DNA of 64,000 bases from Larus michahellis (Eukaryota > Chordata > Aves > Charadriiformes > Laridae): the NCBI RefSeq assembly GCF_964199755.1, contig NC_133899.1, positions 4,278,001-4,342,000 on the forward strand, in the 5' to 3' direction. The notes below the pieces were generated by a model that was given only the letters and a program-made list of their open reading frames with translations, searched no databases and was not told the origin of the DNA. Below are positions 1 to 15,037 of the stretch, piece by piece. The translations under genes were made by a program, and so were the position numbers. Each line of letters starts with the position of its first letter. Within the stretch, counting starts at the first letter, position 1.

Positions 1-667
1 TTTAAATATAGAACATCCTTCTTACAGCTAGATGTAAAAACATTACAAACTCTGCTCTAGCAAGTGCTTCCTACTAACTTTGTTAATGGAAGTAGCCTGA
101 TGCATTTATCTTAATTTCCCAACCACTGCAGAAAAAGATATTATAAATACTTTTCATGCAAAAGAACAAGCACATAATGTTTCAGAGCTCAGCTAGATGT
201 AATATGTTGTGTGTTTTAAAAATAATTAACCGTATGTTAAAAAGGGAAGCATGTTGAGGCTTGTAAGTCTATCTGGTAGCTGCAGTGTAGCTGCTCTTCC
301 TGGATTTCCTATAAAACACAGATGACATTACCGCTTCGGGATCTGCATATGTATCACTGCTTTAAAACAAGTAAACTGGATTGAAACCAGCTCAAAAGAT
401 GGAATGTTTACAGTGCAGAGGAGAGGATGAAGAATGAACCTGAGCAAAGGACCACATTTGTCCAAATATTTGGAAACATTACACAATTTATACTTACAGC
501 ACCAGTCTAATGCACTTTGTCATTGTGTCCCACAAGCACAGAAGAGAGTATTAAAAGTCCTATCATTTGAATCATTTAAAATTATGCCAGAGAAAACACA
601 AGGGAATACACTAGAGCAAATACTCATGCCTTGTGGAAAAGCAGAGAATATGAACTACTAAATAGTA

Positions 668-740
668 GGTTTTCCCTTCCTAGGGATGGAAGTTTTTCCC
701 TAGGGATGGAAAAATTCCCTCAATTTCCATCCCTAAATTC
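668..740. repeat. Short direct repeat plus inverted copy
   Basis: The motif cctagggatgga occurs twice in direct orientation (679-690 and 699-710), and its near complement tttccatccctaaa follows at 724-737. Either direct copy could pair with the inverted copy to form a short hairpin. The middle copy also contains the palindrome CCCTAGGG. No coding or known element assignment. Confidence 0.6.
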
Positions 741-2292
741 TTAGCCTGCAACACCTAAGATTTTTTCACTGGGATCTCAAAAGAACATTTTGGCTAGAAC
801 TGGACAAATAACTCAGAGAACTTAATTGACTAAAAATACTTCTTCTTGGTTGCGGCTGAGTCATACTCAGGCAAACTGCAACTCTATGTTGATTTGTAAC
901 TCAAAATTGTTCCCTGGCCGACCTCTGAAAGTGATTCCAAAATGGGGCCACATTCACCACCAACACGCGACAGGCATGCAGAATCTGAATTTTTGGCTCT
1001 TTGGGCTAAACATAAAGATCACACAACATCTGTTTGCTCAGCAACAAAAAACAGCCAAATTCCTTCAATAAAGTTTCTAAACATCTGTAATTCCACACCT
1101 GAATTCAAAGATGCCCTGACCTGAGGTTTATTAATTTCTGAGTTAAAGCCTGGCAAAACCTCCATGTGTAAATGTGCTTACTAGTACTGCAAGGATCCAT
1201 TTCCCAATGTCACTAACACTGGAAATGGAATTTATCCATTCTGAAATACAAATAATAAAGGCTTTACCTCTGCTGCATATGTACCACTCTAGGGTCCTTT
1301 TTCTCACCATCACAGCCACATTAAGAGAGTGAGAACTGGTTGGACTCCAGCTCAAGGAGAAGTATCAGAGTCAAAAAAAAGAAAAAAAAAAATAATACAA
1401 GGTGACTTCCACTTCACACAGAGGCTTGGCTGATCCCACCCTGCAGGCACATGAAATCACTTGTCCTTTCATCAGTTGCTAAACCAGGTCTGCTTAGAAG
1501 GGAGAATAGCTGCTTGGGCAGGCAGAAGAGCAACCAGGAGACCTCACCATCCGAGGGAAAGTGAAAACTCCAGTCTCCGGGAGAGGGATGGCAAGGAGCC
1601 AAGGCAAGAGCATCCGCTTCAGGGAAGCCCAGTCACCCTGGCAACCAGAGGGGAGGGAAGGAGCCATCTCTATGGGCAGCAGAAAAGGGAGGGGAGGGTT
1701 AGCTTAAAGATAGGAATACAGCTGAAAGTGAAATAAAGAAACATGCACACACTCCAGAATATGTCAAATGACATTTAGGAACCTCCTCGTTAGAGATATG
1801 AAAGAAAACCACAGATAGACGGGCAAACAATTCTGTAACTGTATACCACATAAGCGCCTGCCATGAACCCCAACTCAGAGGGAACAGCCTCAAGCGAAGG
1901 AAGCCAGAAGTTCAGGAAAACTCTAGAGCAGTAAATGTAGCTCTAGGGATCTCAAGTTTAAGTCTGACCGTGAAACAGATATCAAAAGTATTTATCATAC
2001 ACGATGCTAAGGAAAGAGGACTCATTAGCAACAAATTATGTTATTTGGGCATAAAACAACTGAAATGCCACATCCTCCAATGGCAATAATCCTTACCTAG
2101 GATATTTGCATCTGTTCTTTATGGAGACCAAACTGTCTTCAGTAAGAAAGCAAACTTAGTACCACCAAAATATAGTTAAAGGCACATGTGTATGTACAGA
2201 TAGAAAAAAAGGCATATTTGGAGGTGAGGAACTCTGTTTGTTATTGAGTAGTCTGAGAGAACCGCAAATCTGAATCAGAGACCACACATATC

Positions 2293-2413
2293 AGGCTGGA
2301 TGGGGCTTTGAGCAACCTGGTCTAGTGGGAGGTGTCCCTGCCCCTGGCAGGAGGGGTGGAACTAGATGATCTTTAAGGCCTCTTCCAACCCAAACCATTC
2401 TACGATTCTATGA
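2293..2413 (+). mobile_element. CR1 LINE 3'-end fragment
   Basis: The sequence from caggctggatggggct through the ggaggtgtccctgcccctgg segment to ttccaacccaaaccattctacgattctatgat is the conserved 3' tail of CR1 non-LTR retrotransposons of birds. Only about 120 bp remain, as expected for a strongly 5'-truncated insertion. It closely matches the tail of the longer copy ending at about 50944. It lies in the inferred KCNG4 intron, in sense orientation. Confidence 0.9.
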
Positions 2414-5400
2414 TATAAGGTAAGAAAGCTGAAGCGACAAAATCTACCAGCACTTGCCTCAAACGAAGGAATTAAGATTATCCCACTAGAGACAAGGCAG
2501 AAGTCACATCAAAGTTCCCTGAAAGTCCCAGTCCCACATGAGAGTTACAGTCAGGATCCAAGAGGTGTAACTGAAATAGTCACTGTTCAGCACATCTAAC
2601 CCAGAAGAATAAACATCATTACACCAGAGAACCAGGGAATAAAAACCACCGCAGAAGAGCTTGGACAGGGAGAACGCTTTAAATCCCTCTCGGGATTTTC
2701 TTTAGGAAGAGATACTTCTTTTAATGAGTCCCTAAAATTGGCGTCCTCTAGAGAAATGACTCAGCAGAAAGGGTAGAGCAAGGTCTTTTCTTCAGGAAGG
2801 CAAGGAAATTAAGGTCAGGGAGGGGAAAGAAGAAAAAAAAAAAAAAACTCCAGACATTTCCATTCCCTGTCCCTCAGCACCAGTAACAACCAAATCCTTT
2901 TCTTCCAATGTAGAAGGCCCCCAACAAACCACATCTAAGTGTGGTTTAAGAGAGAAGGAAATCCCTATTTTCTGTTCTCCCTCTTCTCTCCAGTGATCAG
3001 TGAGTGGTCAGACCTTGCTACTACTGATTTCTGTATTTGCTCATAACTGACCTTGAGAAGCTTGTAATTGTTTTATGTATTGTATATAACCTAATGAAAC
3101 ATAACCGACATAAGCTGCAACCGGTATTGTCAGATCTAATGATTTTATCTTGAAACATAGAATATTCACTTTTTTAAAGTTCCCATTCCTGGAGTTGTTT
3201 GATCATTTGAAAATCTAATTCCTTTTAAAAGAGTAAGTTTGTAGTGCCTGGTTGCACTAAGAGTCCAGAAAACATGAACAGAGGAAAACAACCCAGCACC
3301 TAATATATAGAACTATTTTTAAATTATGTTTTTCATTCTACATCATTATTCTGGAGGCCCTGAATTATGTTTTTCAGTGTTTGATGTTGCCGATGTTGTC
3401 TGTATGATACTAAAACCAGCCTATTTGGCTTGTACACTAGAGGAAACTGCCACAAAACACATTTTCCTTAGAATTGGAGTAATTTTACTTTATAGGGGAA
3501 AAAACAATTTATTGATCTTATTGTGAAGAGAAAGAAAATCAAACAAGCTATTTGTTTCATCGGGGTTACCGCTGCCACAGCTAAACGCATTAATTATAAA
3601 AATTCACGTTGACTTGTATCTAGCCAGTTCAGTATGTGAAGATCTGCTTGCAAGAGGTATATCCTCAGTATTCAAGCCATTAAATCCATTATAAAAACAT
3701 TCAAACATAAAGCTCCAACCCTGCCCATAACCTGGAGATAACATGAAGTATCTGTAGGGCACTTATTAAAGGGAAACTCAAACGACTTGGGAGTGCCTGG
3801 AGGAGATAAACATACGGAGAGCGTCAGTGAGAGGGGTGTAAACCTAGTTGTGCTGCTCACATAGTCTGCAAAGACAAGACTCTTCATCAAAGTGTAATTT
3901 GGCCAACTGTTAGACGCAATCACCTTTGGTAAATGGAACATGACAGCTAGATTTTGACAGATACTGTGGGCTACCATTTTATAGCTTTTAAATAAGGGAG
4001 TCTAAATATTGATCAAAAAAGAATTTTCTAGCTGATTAACCAGGGCAAAATGATTGCTGCTGAAAAATACCTTTTTCAATGACTAGTTCAAAGCACTACT
4101 AATGAAGTGGGGCACTATTCAGAATATACCTGAAAAGCAGGAATATTTCACAGTAATTTGGTGCTCAAACTCACTTTCTAACACAAGCATACATCACACA
4201 AAGCATGGCCCAGAGTGACTTGCTCTATTGCAAAGAGATTAATGAAATCCTGACTTTCAGAACACTTGTAATGCTCATTTAAAAGTGTAAGACTATAAAG
4301 GCATATGCATACGTGCTTATCTATAAATATATCGGTATACACGTAAGACTTGAAATTACTTAGAACAAAATAAAGCTGGATGTGCTTTGGTGTTATTGCA
4401 TCTGCTCAGTACATTTTTCTGGGTTCTTATCAGAACACTTACCGCAGACACTCACTCTCCTAAATTATCTAGTCATCTAGTACAATTCTGATTTCCCCTA
4501 ACCACTTCGATCAGCAATGAAAGTACTGTAGCATTTTAAAGTAGGAAAATGTGCTTCACTGAAGCACCAAAAAGCTCCCAGTCTCCTAGGCGTACTCGGC
4601 ACAGTAGACTCCAGAAAACTTATTTGCTTTGTGGATTGAATTAGTTAAATTAATAGCAATTCAAGAAAGACAGAAGAAATAAGAAGCTGTGAAACATCAG
4701 AAAGCAGAATATTCAAGCCTAGGACTTTGATATACATATAAATTATTGCTTTATGGGATCTGTCTTTTTTTGAGGTTTGCATACCTATTGAGTAATGTCA
4801 AAAGCTTTGACCTTGAAATTGCACCATTACGTTACAACTCTGATTTCATAGTTTCACATTATAAGTAACTGTTTTCCAAGTATCCACAAACAGAATTATG
4901 TATTTCAGCATTAAACCTAATACGTACAACATCGATGAAGTTCACATTGCTTAAGCCCTGCTCTGCACAACCAAAGAGGGGCACCAGCGGGGGGGCAGCC
5001 GCTGGCGAACATCTGTGTCTTGGCTTACCCTCGCTGCCACAGAAAACAATTTTCTTTAGAAAGCTTGGACACTCCACTTCAGTGAGTAAATGGATTCTGC
5101 ATGGTTTTCAAAAGCTGGCTTTGCCAGTACAAGGTCCAGTGTTCAGAAAGCACAATTAGACATTATTAGTTTGCCTTATGTTCATCCAGTTTTGGCTGGA
5201 TCCCAACAGCACTAAGTCTCCTGGCTTTGCACGCTATCCTGGGGGGACACCCAGCTGTTCCAGCTGCTCTGCAGCGGGCAGTCAATCAACCGCTATTCAG
5301 TGTGCCAGCACACGTGTTCCTCACCGGGAATCAGGCTTTCTTTTCCCTTTTGCTGCTTTCAAGTTTGTAATACCTACAAAGGGAAAAAATCCTGTTTGCT

Positions 5401-8400
5401 TTCCTCACTTCACTCATCTCAAAGGGTTCGGCACAGATGATTACTTAATAAATGCCTTCTCTGGGAAGATGGGTATTTCCTCGGAGGGAGGCACTCAGTT
5501 TTTGGGAAACGCTATTTGAAATCAATGCATCCTCCAAATTTGTAGCAATAACGCAACTAGTATTAAAAATAAACAACCACACAAATTTGTATGTGTTTCA
5601 GAAAGTGCTCTTTGAATATGATGGAAATCTTTGAGGACTTCTCAGTCTAGTGCTGCAGGCAAATTCACAAGCTGGTATTTTAATTCTCAGCAAATCTAAT
5701 TGCTAATTTCATTGCAGCATCAGGGCTATGAACTGCAAATGTTGTGGTTAGCACCTCCTGTTAGCGCTAGCATTTTCCCTTATAAAAGGTTCACTGTATT
5801 TGTGACTCCGCTGTACGCCCCGTACTACACACGTACAATATCAAGTAGTTTCTGCTCTGAAGAACTTACAGTGCAGTGAGGAAAGAAGCAGAGAGGAAAC
5901 AGTAACAGGGCAAATTATTTGACTAGCAGCAAAACTGGAAATTGAAGGTCATCCTCCCAAGTCCCAGATAAATACCTTGTCATTTTGACCACCTTGTTCT
6001 TCACAGTTACAAAATGAAGTCTGTTAAATTTCTTCCTAGAAAAACAAGAAAAAGATAACACGTCCCCATCTTTCTCCTAACACAAACACTCCGGGGTCAC
6101 CAATTGGTTTAAATCAAACTCAGATTCTTTAGACTGATTCTCACGGTGTTTGCAGAATAAGGACCCGAGCTTAAAAGTTAATTGAAATATTTTATTTTAG
6201 TTACACTTCTGCCCCAGAGGACATAATTATGTGTTGGATACAGAGATAATAATTTCCTTCTATGTTCTTTCTAATGTCCACATTAATATAATCCCAATAT
6301 TAGTTTAGTTTCCACAAATGTACCAGTTGTAGTAATTGTTTTTATAAGTCCAGGCTTATTTCCCATAAAGCAAAGCGAGTGGGAAATCATTCTGTGATCA
6401 GAGTACGCAGCACTCCTTTAAAAAGCTCATCATTCTGTAAATCAGGTTACAGTCTCTTTCTCAGCAGGCTCTAAACCTTTTGATTTTATTGCATCAGTCT
6501 GTAACCATAAATCCAAGTACTGAAGTGATCCACAGCATAGGGTTTTCAACTTCTCCCTAACCATCATTTGATTCAGCAGAGCACGGTTTAATTATTCAAA
6601 TAATAGCGGCAATGCGGTGGCAGTGATTCAGCAGTACCTGCAGCACTGCAGCTGGATCCCACGGCTCCAGGTATGCAGGGAGCGCAGATTGGCACAACAC
6701 TTACTAACTGAATCATCATTTTACAGCCAAAAGGGATTTCTCCCCTGCATCAGCTCATTTCCTGCTGTGAACTGGGATAAGAACAGCCAGGAGCTGGTTA
6801 GGTATCTCAGTCTTGATCTGCCTCGCTACTCTCTAAACCCTCAGTCCTCTCTAGACTTGTAGGCTCACCCTGGAGATGCACCGCCTTGGATTTGTGAGCA
6901 GGCAAGAGCAAGAACTAAAGGTTGTTTTTTCACTATTGTGTTAACTTGTAGTTTTTTCCACAGAGGGAATTGCTTGGGGAGAAACTGTAGACCAGGATGC
7001 AGTGCCCACGTATAACCCTAAGATGTGCAAAAGGCTGGAAAACAGCACCCTGCCCGGGACATATCAACCTTGGGCTTAGAGAGGAAAATTCCTGCGAGTT
7101 TTGCTTCTAAATCCTCTACATAGAGGGCGGAATGTTTTTCTTCTGAGCGGGCCAAAAGGCCAGCCTGCAAGAAGAGCAGTCTTGCTGAGATAAGCCCCTC
7201 CACTAAGTGTTGGACAGCACAAGCAGGCAGAAGGCAGGTCGACAGCCACAATACAGACTGATCCCATCTGCCACCACTTCAGTGGGCACTGGCCTCGGTC
7301 CACAGAACAGTGTGTGGATCAGAGAGAAGGATCTGAGAGGTAATGGGCTGTACTTGACTGTGTCAAATAAATTCTGGACGTGCCAGAGTAAGTTTAGCAG
7401 ATGTGGATTGTGACCTCGCATCAGCCAGGCACGTTTCTGGTGTGAAAGACGATGTTCTGGAAGCCAGCTGCAGACTGCAGTGCTAAGCAGGTACAGATCC
7501 TGTTTAAGGAAACTCTCCTTTAGGACCCCAATAGGAGTCTGAATCAAGAACAGTCAAACATATTGCTTTATGAATGCCTTCCCTGCTTTGTTTTGAGACT
7601 CTTTAGTATGGGTGACTGAACACCAAAAGAGCCTTTACTCGGAAGCAGTCACTACGGCATCTAGGGTGGATCTAGCTGGGAGGAGGCTTCAGATCCTTTC
7701 TGTCCATTGCTCATTTGTTTTATGATGATGAGCCAGCTGCTTTCCATAAACATACCCTGGGAATAACAGAGTTTGCATACAGTGGTTCAATCATGACTTC
7801 TAGCTGTGTTCAAGGACTTCTATCAACTTAGCTTCATAAATAATGCTTTTCTCATAAGTATGTGCTGTATAAGCAACATATATACATAGTGCTGATGTAG
7901 ATTTCCACTCTAAGGCTTTGAAAATATTAACCTCTGTAGGTATGATGTGATTCTGAAATAACCCATATACAGATCTAGCAGTACTTACTAGCAAAGTGTT
8001 CTGAAAGCATTGGTACACCTTTCACCATTTAACTAGGAAATAGATTATTTGACGCAGGAAACACTTAAAATCACTAACATCATGACACCCAGTGTTAACT
8101 GTCAAGCACAGACAGGAGATCATGAGAAAGGCTGCCCGTTTGCCTGTCTTGCACCTCAGATTCCACTTTATTTAGATACTGTTTGTTACACAGCATAGAA
8201 AACTGGTTCAGATTGCTGCCAGTGACTTCCACAGAAGTCCAGCCAGTCACACCAAAGCAAGGGCAGAAAAGTGCTACCTGTCCTATTCCCACCCCAATAT
8301 AGCTGGAGCACCGCACTTCCAATATAAAAGGAATAACAGGGTTTTTCCCCCCTTTTTCTGCAGCTTAAGAGAAACTTTTCATGCCTGCCTCTGATGTTTT

Positions 8401-11400
8401 CAGGTCATTTCAGTCCCCTTTTTTATACTCCAGAAATTGCTTAAAAAGGATTTGTTTGAGGCATTTTTTTGTTAAGAATCAGTAACAAAACATGAAGAGT
8501 CCATGGCCACAATATAGAGCAGGCAGGGATATAATATCCCTTTTTTTGAAAAGCGCCAAATTTTGCCAGCCTGTCGGCAAGTAGTCAGCCACTGCCTTGC
8601 CATTCAATATCGTGCCACTGATTTCCACAGTGCTCTGCAGAGGATTAGAAAGAACCGATCTGTTCCAGTTGATACTGGTGAGGAGACCAGAGGTAAAACC
8701 TGGCATCCTTTCCCTCAATGTGCAGCACAGCCTTCAGCTGCTAAGAGGCCAGACAGACTCGGGTTCAAACACTCAGAACCCTCCAACAATTTTATAAGAG
8801 GATCATAGCAAAGTGTGCAAGGTGCAAAATGTAAGTTTTCACTCTGTTCTGTGTTTGCTTCAGCTTTTATGAAAAAAAAAAAAAACACCTCACAGTGGAC
8901 TAAAGGATAAATATCCACTGCAAAAGGTACTGGGGTAAATCTTTGGCAGTAGGAAATTAATTGGCAGATCAGGTAACGATTCAGAAAAAGTTTTCCTTAG
9001 TGTATTTCAATTATAAAGTGTCTTAGAGTACAAGCAAGTGGGACACAAATGGTCAACTCAGAGCAGATGCTGAAGGCATAAGAATAGTTCTTGGTGTTCT
9101 CATCCAGTCATCTATAAATAATAAATTTTTTCCTTGTCTAGAAAATGTAAAATAGCGATTTGTATCTGAAAAACAAGGTGGATAGACAAGATATATATTC
9201 CGCAGGGGAAATTCTGATGCAGTCTCCCTGGGCATTGCTACAATTATTGATGCATGTAAAGATATTATTTTCACTAGATGAGATTTACATTTCTTGTAAG
9301 GTAGGTTAGTGCAGCATAACTCTGAGATCTGGTTTGGTTTATTATCCTGGATGTCATTATGCCTTAACTAATGTTTCCTGGTAAACTAAGAGGGCACTTT
9401 GCCAGGAAATTTATCTTATTTATCTTGTGAGTGGCACATATCTTAAGTTCATTTAGCTTGAATTCAGTTAGTGAATACATTACTCTTCTGTAAGCTCACC
9501 TGTGCAATTGAGGTCTGAGATTTAGCTGCCACATGTTGCCCTGGCCAGTCCCAGGCTCAGAGATGCTGAACTCCTGAACCTCAGATCCATTAAAAAAAAA
9601 AAGTACTGCAAGAAAGCTGCAGTGACACTTACCAGAGTCACACAATTTCTCACTATTAGAAATATTACATTCCAAGCATTGTCCCTACATAGATTCAACA
9701 TGCTTGAACTTTTGTAAGGAACGCACAATAAAAAGCAAAATTTATCGAATTCTTCATTATGAAAATATATCCATTTGACTGTATAAAACCTACAGTTCAC
9801 CCACACTTTAAAGCTGCAGTCCCAGTCCCTTACACCTCAAAACCTCAACCTCTTGTTGCTAGAGAAACGCAACGAGGGTGGAATGACTTCACGCAAGGAG
9901 TAAGGCAGGCAGAATTCCTCAGGATGGAAACAAGCTACAACAGCAGCTGCAACAGATGTCTACAAAATCGCAAATGGCAGGAAACGAGTAAATTTCAACC
10001 AAGTAGCCAGAGTCCCTTCAGTGACAGCGCTCAGGGGCATCAGATGGATCTAATGGGAAACAAGTTGAAAGCAAAAGGGTGAGTCTCCAGGCGATAGGCG
10101 GCAGACAAGCAATTCAGTTCGCTTACATGAACACCACCTTCAGCTCAGGAAGCTCTGGAGTGGAAAACAGAACCCGGGAGATTTGCCTTGGGCATCTGTT
10201 TTCTCAGGCTATTGGAAGAGGGCACTGGGATAACTGGACTCAGTACTGCCGTTCTTATATTTTGAGTCTATTTTTTCATATCTAAAGAGAAGTTAATAGG
10301 AGTATCCTAAAATGAGCAATTTTACTGTAACACTATAAACATTCCAATGCATAAGAGAACCCAGAAAATAAGCCATCACCTTATACAGCGGAAGGCAATA
10401 ATGAAAAGGAAGCATGAACTGCTTGTTATCCCTGGTGGTACAGAAGTTTGAAAGAGCCACTTTGTTTCTTTGAGGTGATTTATAAATTTAAGAAATCACT
10501 CAATATTTCAGGCATCAGACTGAGTATATATCTTTTACATATAAAATATTGTTTCGCTCATTGTTGAGCCAAATGCTCTTTTCATATCTACAATCAATAC
10601 CAGGCACTCATTTTATTACACTTATATCATACATTGTAGAATTTCAGCTAGAGGCAAGTTCCATAAATTCTTATAAATACTTGCATTGTTCAAAAGTAAA
10701 TCTGCAGGATGAATAAAGTATAAAGAGTTAGATATTCACTCACCACTGGCTTTTTGATAACTGTTCTCCTGTCAGAGCTGATGAAAGTTTGAGTACGGAT
10801 TGACACTACGGCAGTGTAAAACATGTCAGAGGGTTTTGTTGAAAAAGCCCACCCAAAATATGTTGTGGTCAGTTATAAATAAAACCTCATCTTCCCCTCG
10901 TATTCACAGTCAACACCATACTGACTTGGGGCTTTCATACGTTCTCCTGCACCATGGTACTTTGGATGCAAAAACGCAGTCAGGAGGAAAATGAAGTCAG
11001 TGACAAACTTGACTCAAAGATGTGAAAACAAAAGCTCAGAATTCTGCTCTAGTTAATGGTGAGATCAAAAGAGGGAGTCATTTGTTGTGTTTTGTGTTGG
11101 CAGGCACTGATCACAAGAATTTCCCAAATGTGTTTGCTTTGTTCAGAAAGAGGAAATCTATAGAATTTTTTGCGGCACAGAAAATCCTCTATTGGCCATT
11201 TATGCAAAAAACCCTTTCACGGATCAGAGTATTTGGCCTATAATTTGCCAGTTCACTGAAAAGTAACTAACATCTAATGGGAATTTGGTGACAGCAGCAA
11301 ATTTGAAATCTACCACTGATGTAGAGACATCCATATTTTTGGTAAGAACACAGTGTTTGAAGTCAGTGTGTTATTCTGCCTGCTCTTTGGACAACAGTTG

Positions 11401-14400
11401 TAAGTGGAACATAAAGCACTCTGAGGTCTAAAATCATCAAAAATACCGGGAGAGACAGAAATTGTCTTTGGTGTTTAATAGTTCCTCTTTTCCCTCTTAT
11501 AATTCCAATATTTGCTGCTTTTGAACAGGATGTTCAAAATGATCAAGAATCTTCCAAAAGACTGACATTAGAGAGGGATATTCCATATAAACCATGTCGC
11601 ATACATTACATAATATACACAAATATTTCTAATATATAAAAAATGCACATATAAATTCACTGGATGAAATTTTTCTCCCAATGCGAAATCAATGAGCATA
11701 TTCTCACTAAATCCCATAGAGCCAGGGTCTTACACTCCCTTTCCAGACACTGGTGACAGAGAAATAAGCCGACAGGCAGAGAAAGACGCTCGGAAGTTTC
11801 TGGCAGATGTTGTATATGGATTCACTAAATCACTGCACATCTACACTATGTAATGGAGTGAAATTGCCCTGCTGCGAGATGGTAGCCCAGCTGCATTATT
11901 TCTAGGGCTTGAGTTAGTCACCTCCATACAGAACGACTGTGCTGAATGTATAAATCAGTTCCCTCTGAGAGACACAGGGCTGGTTTTGCTGCGTGCTTTC
12001 ACGTAGCGTAGGCATGTCTGAAGCAAACACATCCTTCTTTTTTCTGCCTCTCCCCAAAAAAATGAAGCACAAAATTCTCTGCATTAGTCACAGTGTCATA
12101 GATTGTGATATTGTCACTCTTTTGTTTGCTGCAGGAGAAAAAGGGATCGTGGTTTGAATCACATGCAAAAATTTCTGAAACGTCTTTTGCAAAGTACATA
12201 AAAAAGACAAAGTGTGCTAACAGGGGAGAACTCGCCATCCTTTACATCCACAACTATGCACAAAGGAAAAATAAAATGCACAGTAACGTTCCTGAAGAGT
12301 TTGATTTGAAGGATGTTCTTCTGAAAAGTGAAATACACATTTAGGAAGCTGACTGCACAAATTGCTTTCTCTAAATATATGTAACTTTCTATAGGGAATA
12401 CTGAGGCAACCAAGGGTGGCAAGAAGAAAAAAAATCTCCCAACCAGCCCTTACAATGCTACACCTTGAAATTTCACACTCAATTCAAAAGACACCCTAGA
12501 TCTCAACAGTTAAAGCTTCCAGCAAACAAAATTTATTTTCTTGTACTTTCCAAGGAAGGAATAGTGAAAGCTGCATGATGAGAGCAACGTCACCTGTAAA
12601 TGTATGAAGGCAAACAAGTAACCGATGTACTGGAAATTCAGCCCCGTTAACAAAAAATAAAATAAATCTTCATGGGAACAATGAATAATTCACAGGCCGC
12701 ATCACCACAGTGACCATAGGCAGGTCTGCGCAGAGTCTAGGCTGCACTATTGAAATAATTTACAACTCAGAAAAAGTGAACACTGCATAACACAACTGCT
12801 GATTGCAAGCAATCTCATCAAGCCAAGTCAGCAGCTCTGCAGACATCAATGCACTCCAGGCACTGCCGTGGCAATGACTTCAAATGGAGCTATAACCTGA
12901 CCCTGTACACATAACTCTAGCAGAGCCAAGTCTTCACTACCTTTTGCGATGTTTACTTGAAGAGATAAATTATGATCTTGACAGTCTATTGCCAGCCTAC
13001 TGAAAGAGGAAAAATCCCCAAACAGTGCTACACAGCTAAATTGTTCTGAGGGTTAGACACGGTAAAGCATATACATACGGGATATGTTAACATTTTACCT
13101 GAGGAACTCAGCCAGCCAACGATACAAACACTGCCTGAACAAAAAGACTTGTTACTCCCAAGAAGAGCAGTAATTCTATCACAAGGGACACTCTAAATAA
13201 CCAACTTCACATTGCAGTGTGGAGGATAACTGAACATTGGTAGTAAGTTCAATTAGCAGTAGGGATATGTGTTTCCTGTGGTGTTTTTAATCAATATCGC
13301 TTGTGAAATTTGGCTGAGAATGAACAACACTGTATCAGGAACTGTTCCTGTAAATTGCTTAATTTCAGAGACAGGCTATCAGGAAAGATACATACAGCAG
13401 CCTTGACTTCATTCTGCAGAGGTTACAAAAAAAGCCTTTCACGAATCAAGGGTCTGCAGTTATTCCTGAATTACACATGGACACTCTCTCCTCCCAAAAG
13501 GAGGTTCTTTCTCTGCACAGATCCTCCTTCATTGTCCCTAATTCTGCTTGATTGTCTGCAGTTGTGAACATCTCAGAGATGCAAGTCCATGTTCAGCAAG
13601 GAGAAGACGACTCTTTAACCTTGCTAAGCCTTCATGTACCAAAGTTGTTGCTGGAAAGAGCTATTTGCTAAATATTAATTTCCAAGCAGCTTAAAAATCT
13701 AAAATGAAACTACTGTCTTCTACATTTGGGTTTTCTGGAACATGCAGTGACAACTCGTATTCTGAGTCCAGGCTGGAATTTCAGAGAGTTGCAATACTTG
13801 TCGTCAATCCCTTTCTCTGGTTCCCAATTACAGCTGAGATTTCTCATTTTTACCAAAAATTCAAACCCTGTACACTTGATATGCACCGGTGTTTTGATAA
13901 TGTGCTCAGCAAAGAAAAGCACACCAGGCTGCTTCAAAGTCAGCCAAAGTCCATGCAGGACTCCAGTTCACTTGACCTGGTTTTGGATTAGAACTGTAAT
14001 CCAAATATTTGTGCTGATGCAAGAACTTCATGTAAACAGCAGTGTGCCGCTGAAAATACCACACAAGTACCTGTTAGGTGCCATTCTTCAATAGGCTTAC
14101 TCGCAATGTTTAAAAGCAAAAAACCAGCATTAAAACCTGTTAGCTCACTCTTTGGATGGACGTAGCCTAGTGGCTGCCCATCACTAAAGGACAAAGCTCA
14201 ATGTAGTCTCTTGCTCACCCAAATAATTATGCGTTAATTTACATTTGCCTCCTTTTTTCACTGGAATAGGCCGAAAGAAGTTTCATTTTTAAGCTTAGCT
14301 CAGGAAAATTAAAAAAAAAAAAGGGAATACAAAGTAGTTCAACTAAAGCAATTCCTTTGATAACAAAACCGAGAAGGTATTGCTTGTAGCATGTGGCCTC

Positions 14401-15001
14401 TATACTGGGAGAGGATTCTTCAAGGCAAGTTTCACCTACTGAGAGGGTATTTATTTTCCTTTAGATTAAAACATTTGCATGCACAGAAAGAAACAAGATT
14501 GATATATGGCATAACTGAGCTAAGGATCCAGATGACTTAATGAGTATCTCTGAACCACTTTTAATTACACCAGAGTAAGCAGCATTTGTGAAAGCACCAT
14601 ACATTGAACAGCACCAGAAGTTTACAGAGACATTCAAACATTAATCTTTCTTTTGAAGAGAAACTGATTTTTGCACAGGCTTATAAACCAGTCAAGTTTA
14701 AATTAATTTCTTTTTGAGAGCAGAAAGTGGGACTTATTTGGGACTTACAGGCTGCATGCCAAGACTTTATACAGATCTGAGTTTCATTCATTTAGACTGG
14801 AAGAAGCAATGTAATAAAAATAAGCAGGTAGATGTATCTGTTCATTCAGATATTTCATGCGCTCAGTATCATCTATACACCACTGAAAGATGGCTGCCAT
14901 ACGGCTACTCGCTAGCTGGCATTTCTTCATGTCCAATACCAGTGACTCAAGCAGATACATATTGCTTTTCCTTAGTGTTTTTGGATGCTGGTTCACAGAC
15001 T

Positions 15002-15037
15002 GTTCTTTTATTTAATTCTCTTTTTGTCTTGTGTCAG
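15002..15037 (+). promoter_or_regulatory. KCNG4: Polypyrimidine tract and 3' splice acceptor of the KCNG4 terminal exon
   Basis: A T/C-rich run (ttcttttatttaattctc, then tttttgtcttgtgt) ends in CAG at 15035-15037, directly before GGCGAGTGT, which encodes the start of the conserved GECSQKCYY segment. Kv6.4-like sequence starts exactly here, while the open frame upstream of it has no channel similarity. That places the acceptor here. Confidence 0.85.

Larger units (their letters stand above)
1..15037 (+). other. KCNG4: Inferred 3' part of the KCNG4 intron before the last coding exon
   Basis: No long open frame resembling a T1 tetramerisation domain or S1 segment lies upstream of the KCNG4 terminal exon, so the preceding coding exon must be left of the window and this stretch is intron. 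That is an inference from the known two-coding-exon structure of KCNG genes. The stretch is AT-rich and contains one CR1 fragment near 2.3 kb, poly(A) runs near 1.37-1.39 kb and 2.83-2.85 kb, and a small direct/inverted repeat cluster near 0.7 kb. It ends in a strong polypyrimidine tract (15002-15034) and CAG at 15035-15037. I see no other gene in it. Confidence 0.6.

Noticed and set aside
14714..15037. In-frame N-terminal extension of the KCNG4 exon starting at an ATG at 14714
   Set aside because: The first 108 codons have no channel or T1 similarity and contain the polypyrimidine tract and acceptor. They are intron read through in frame by chance.
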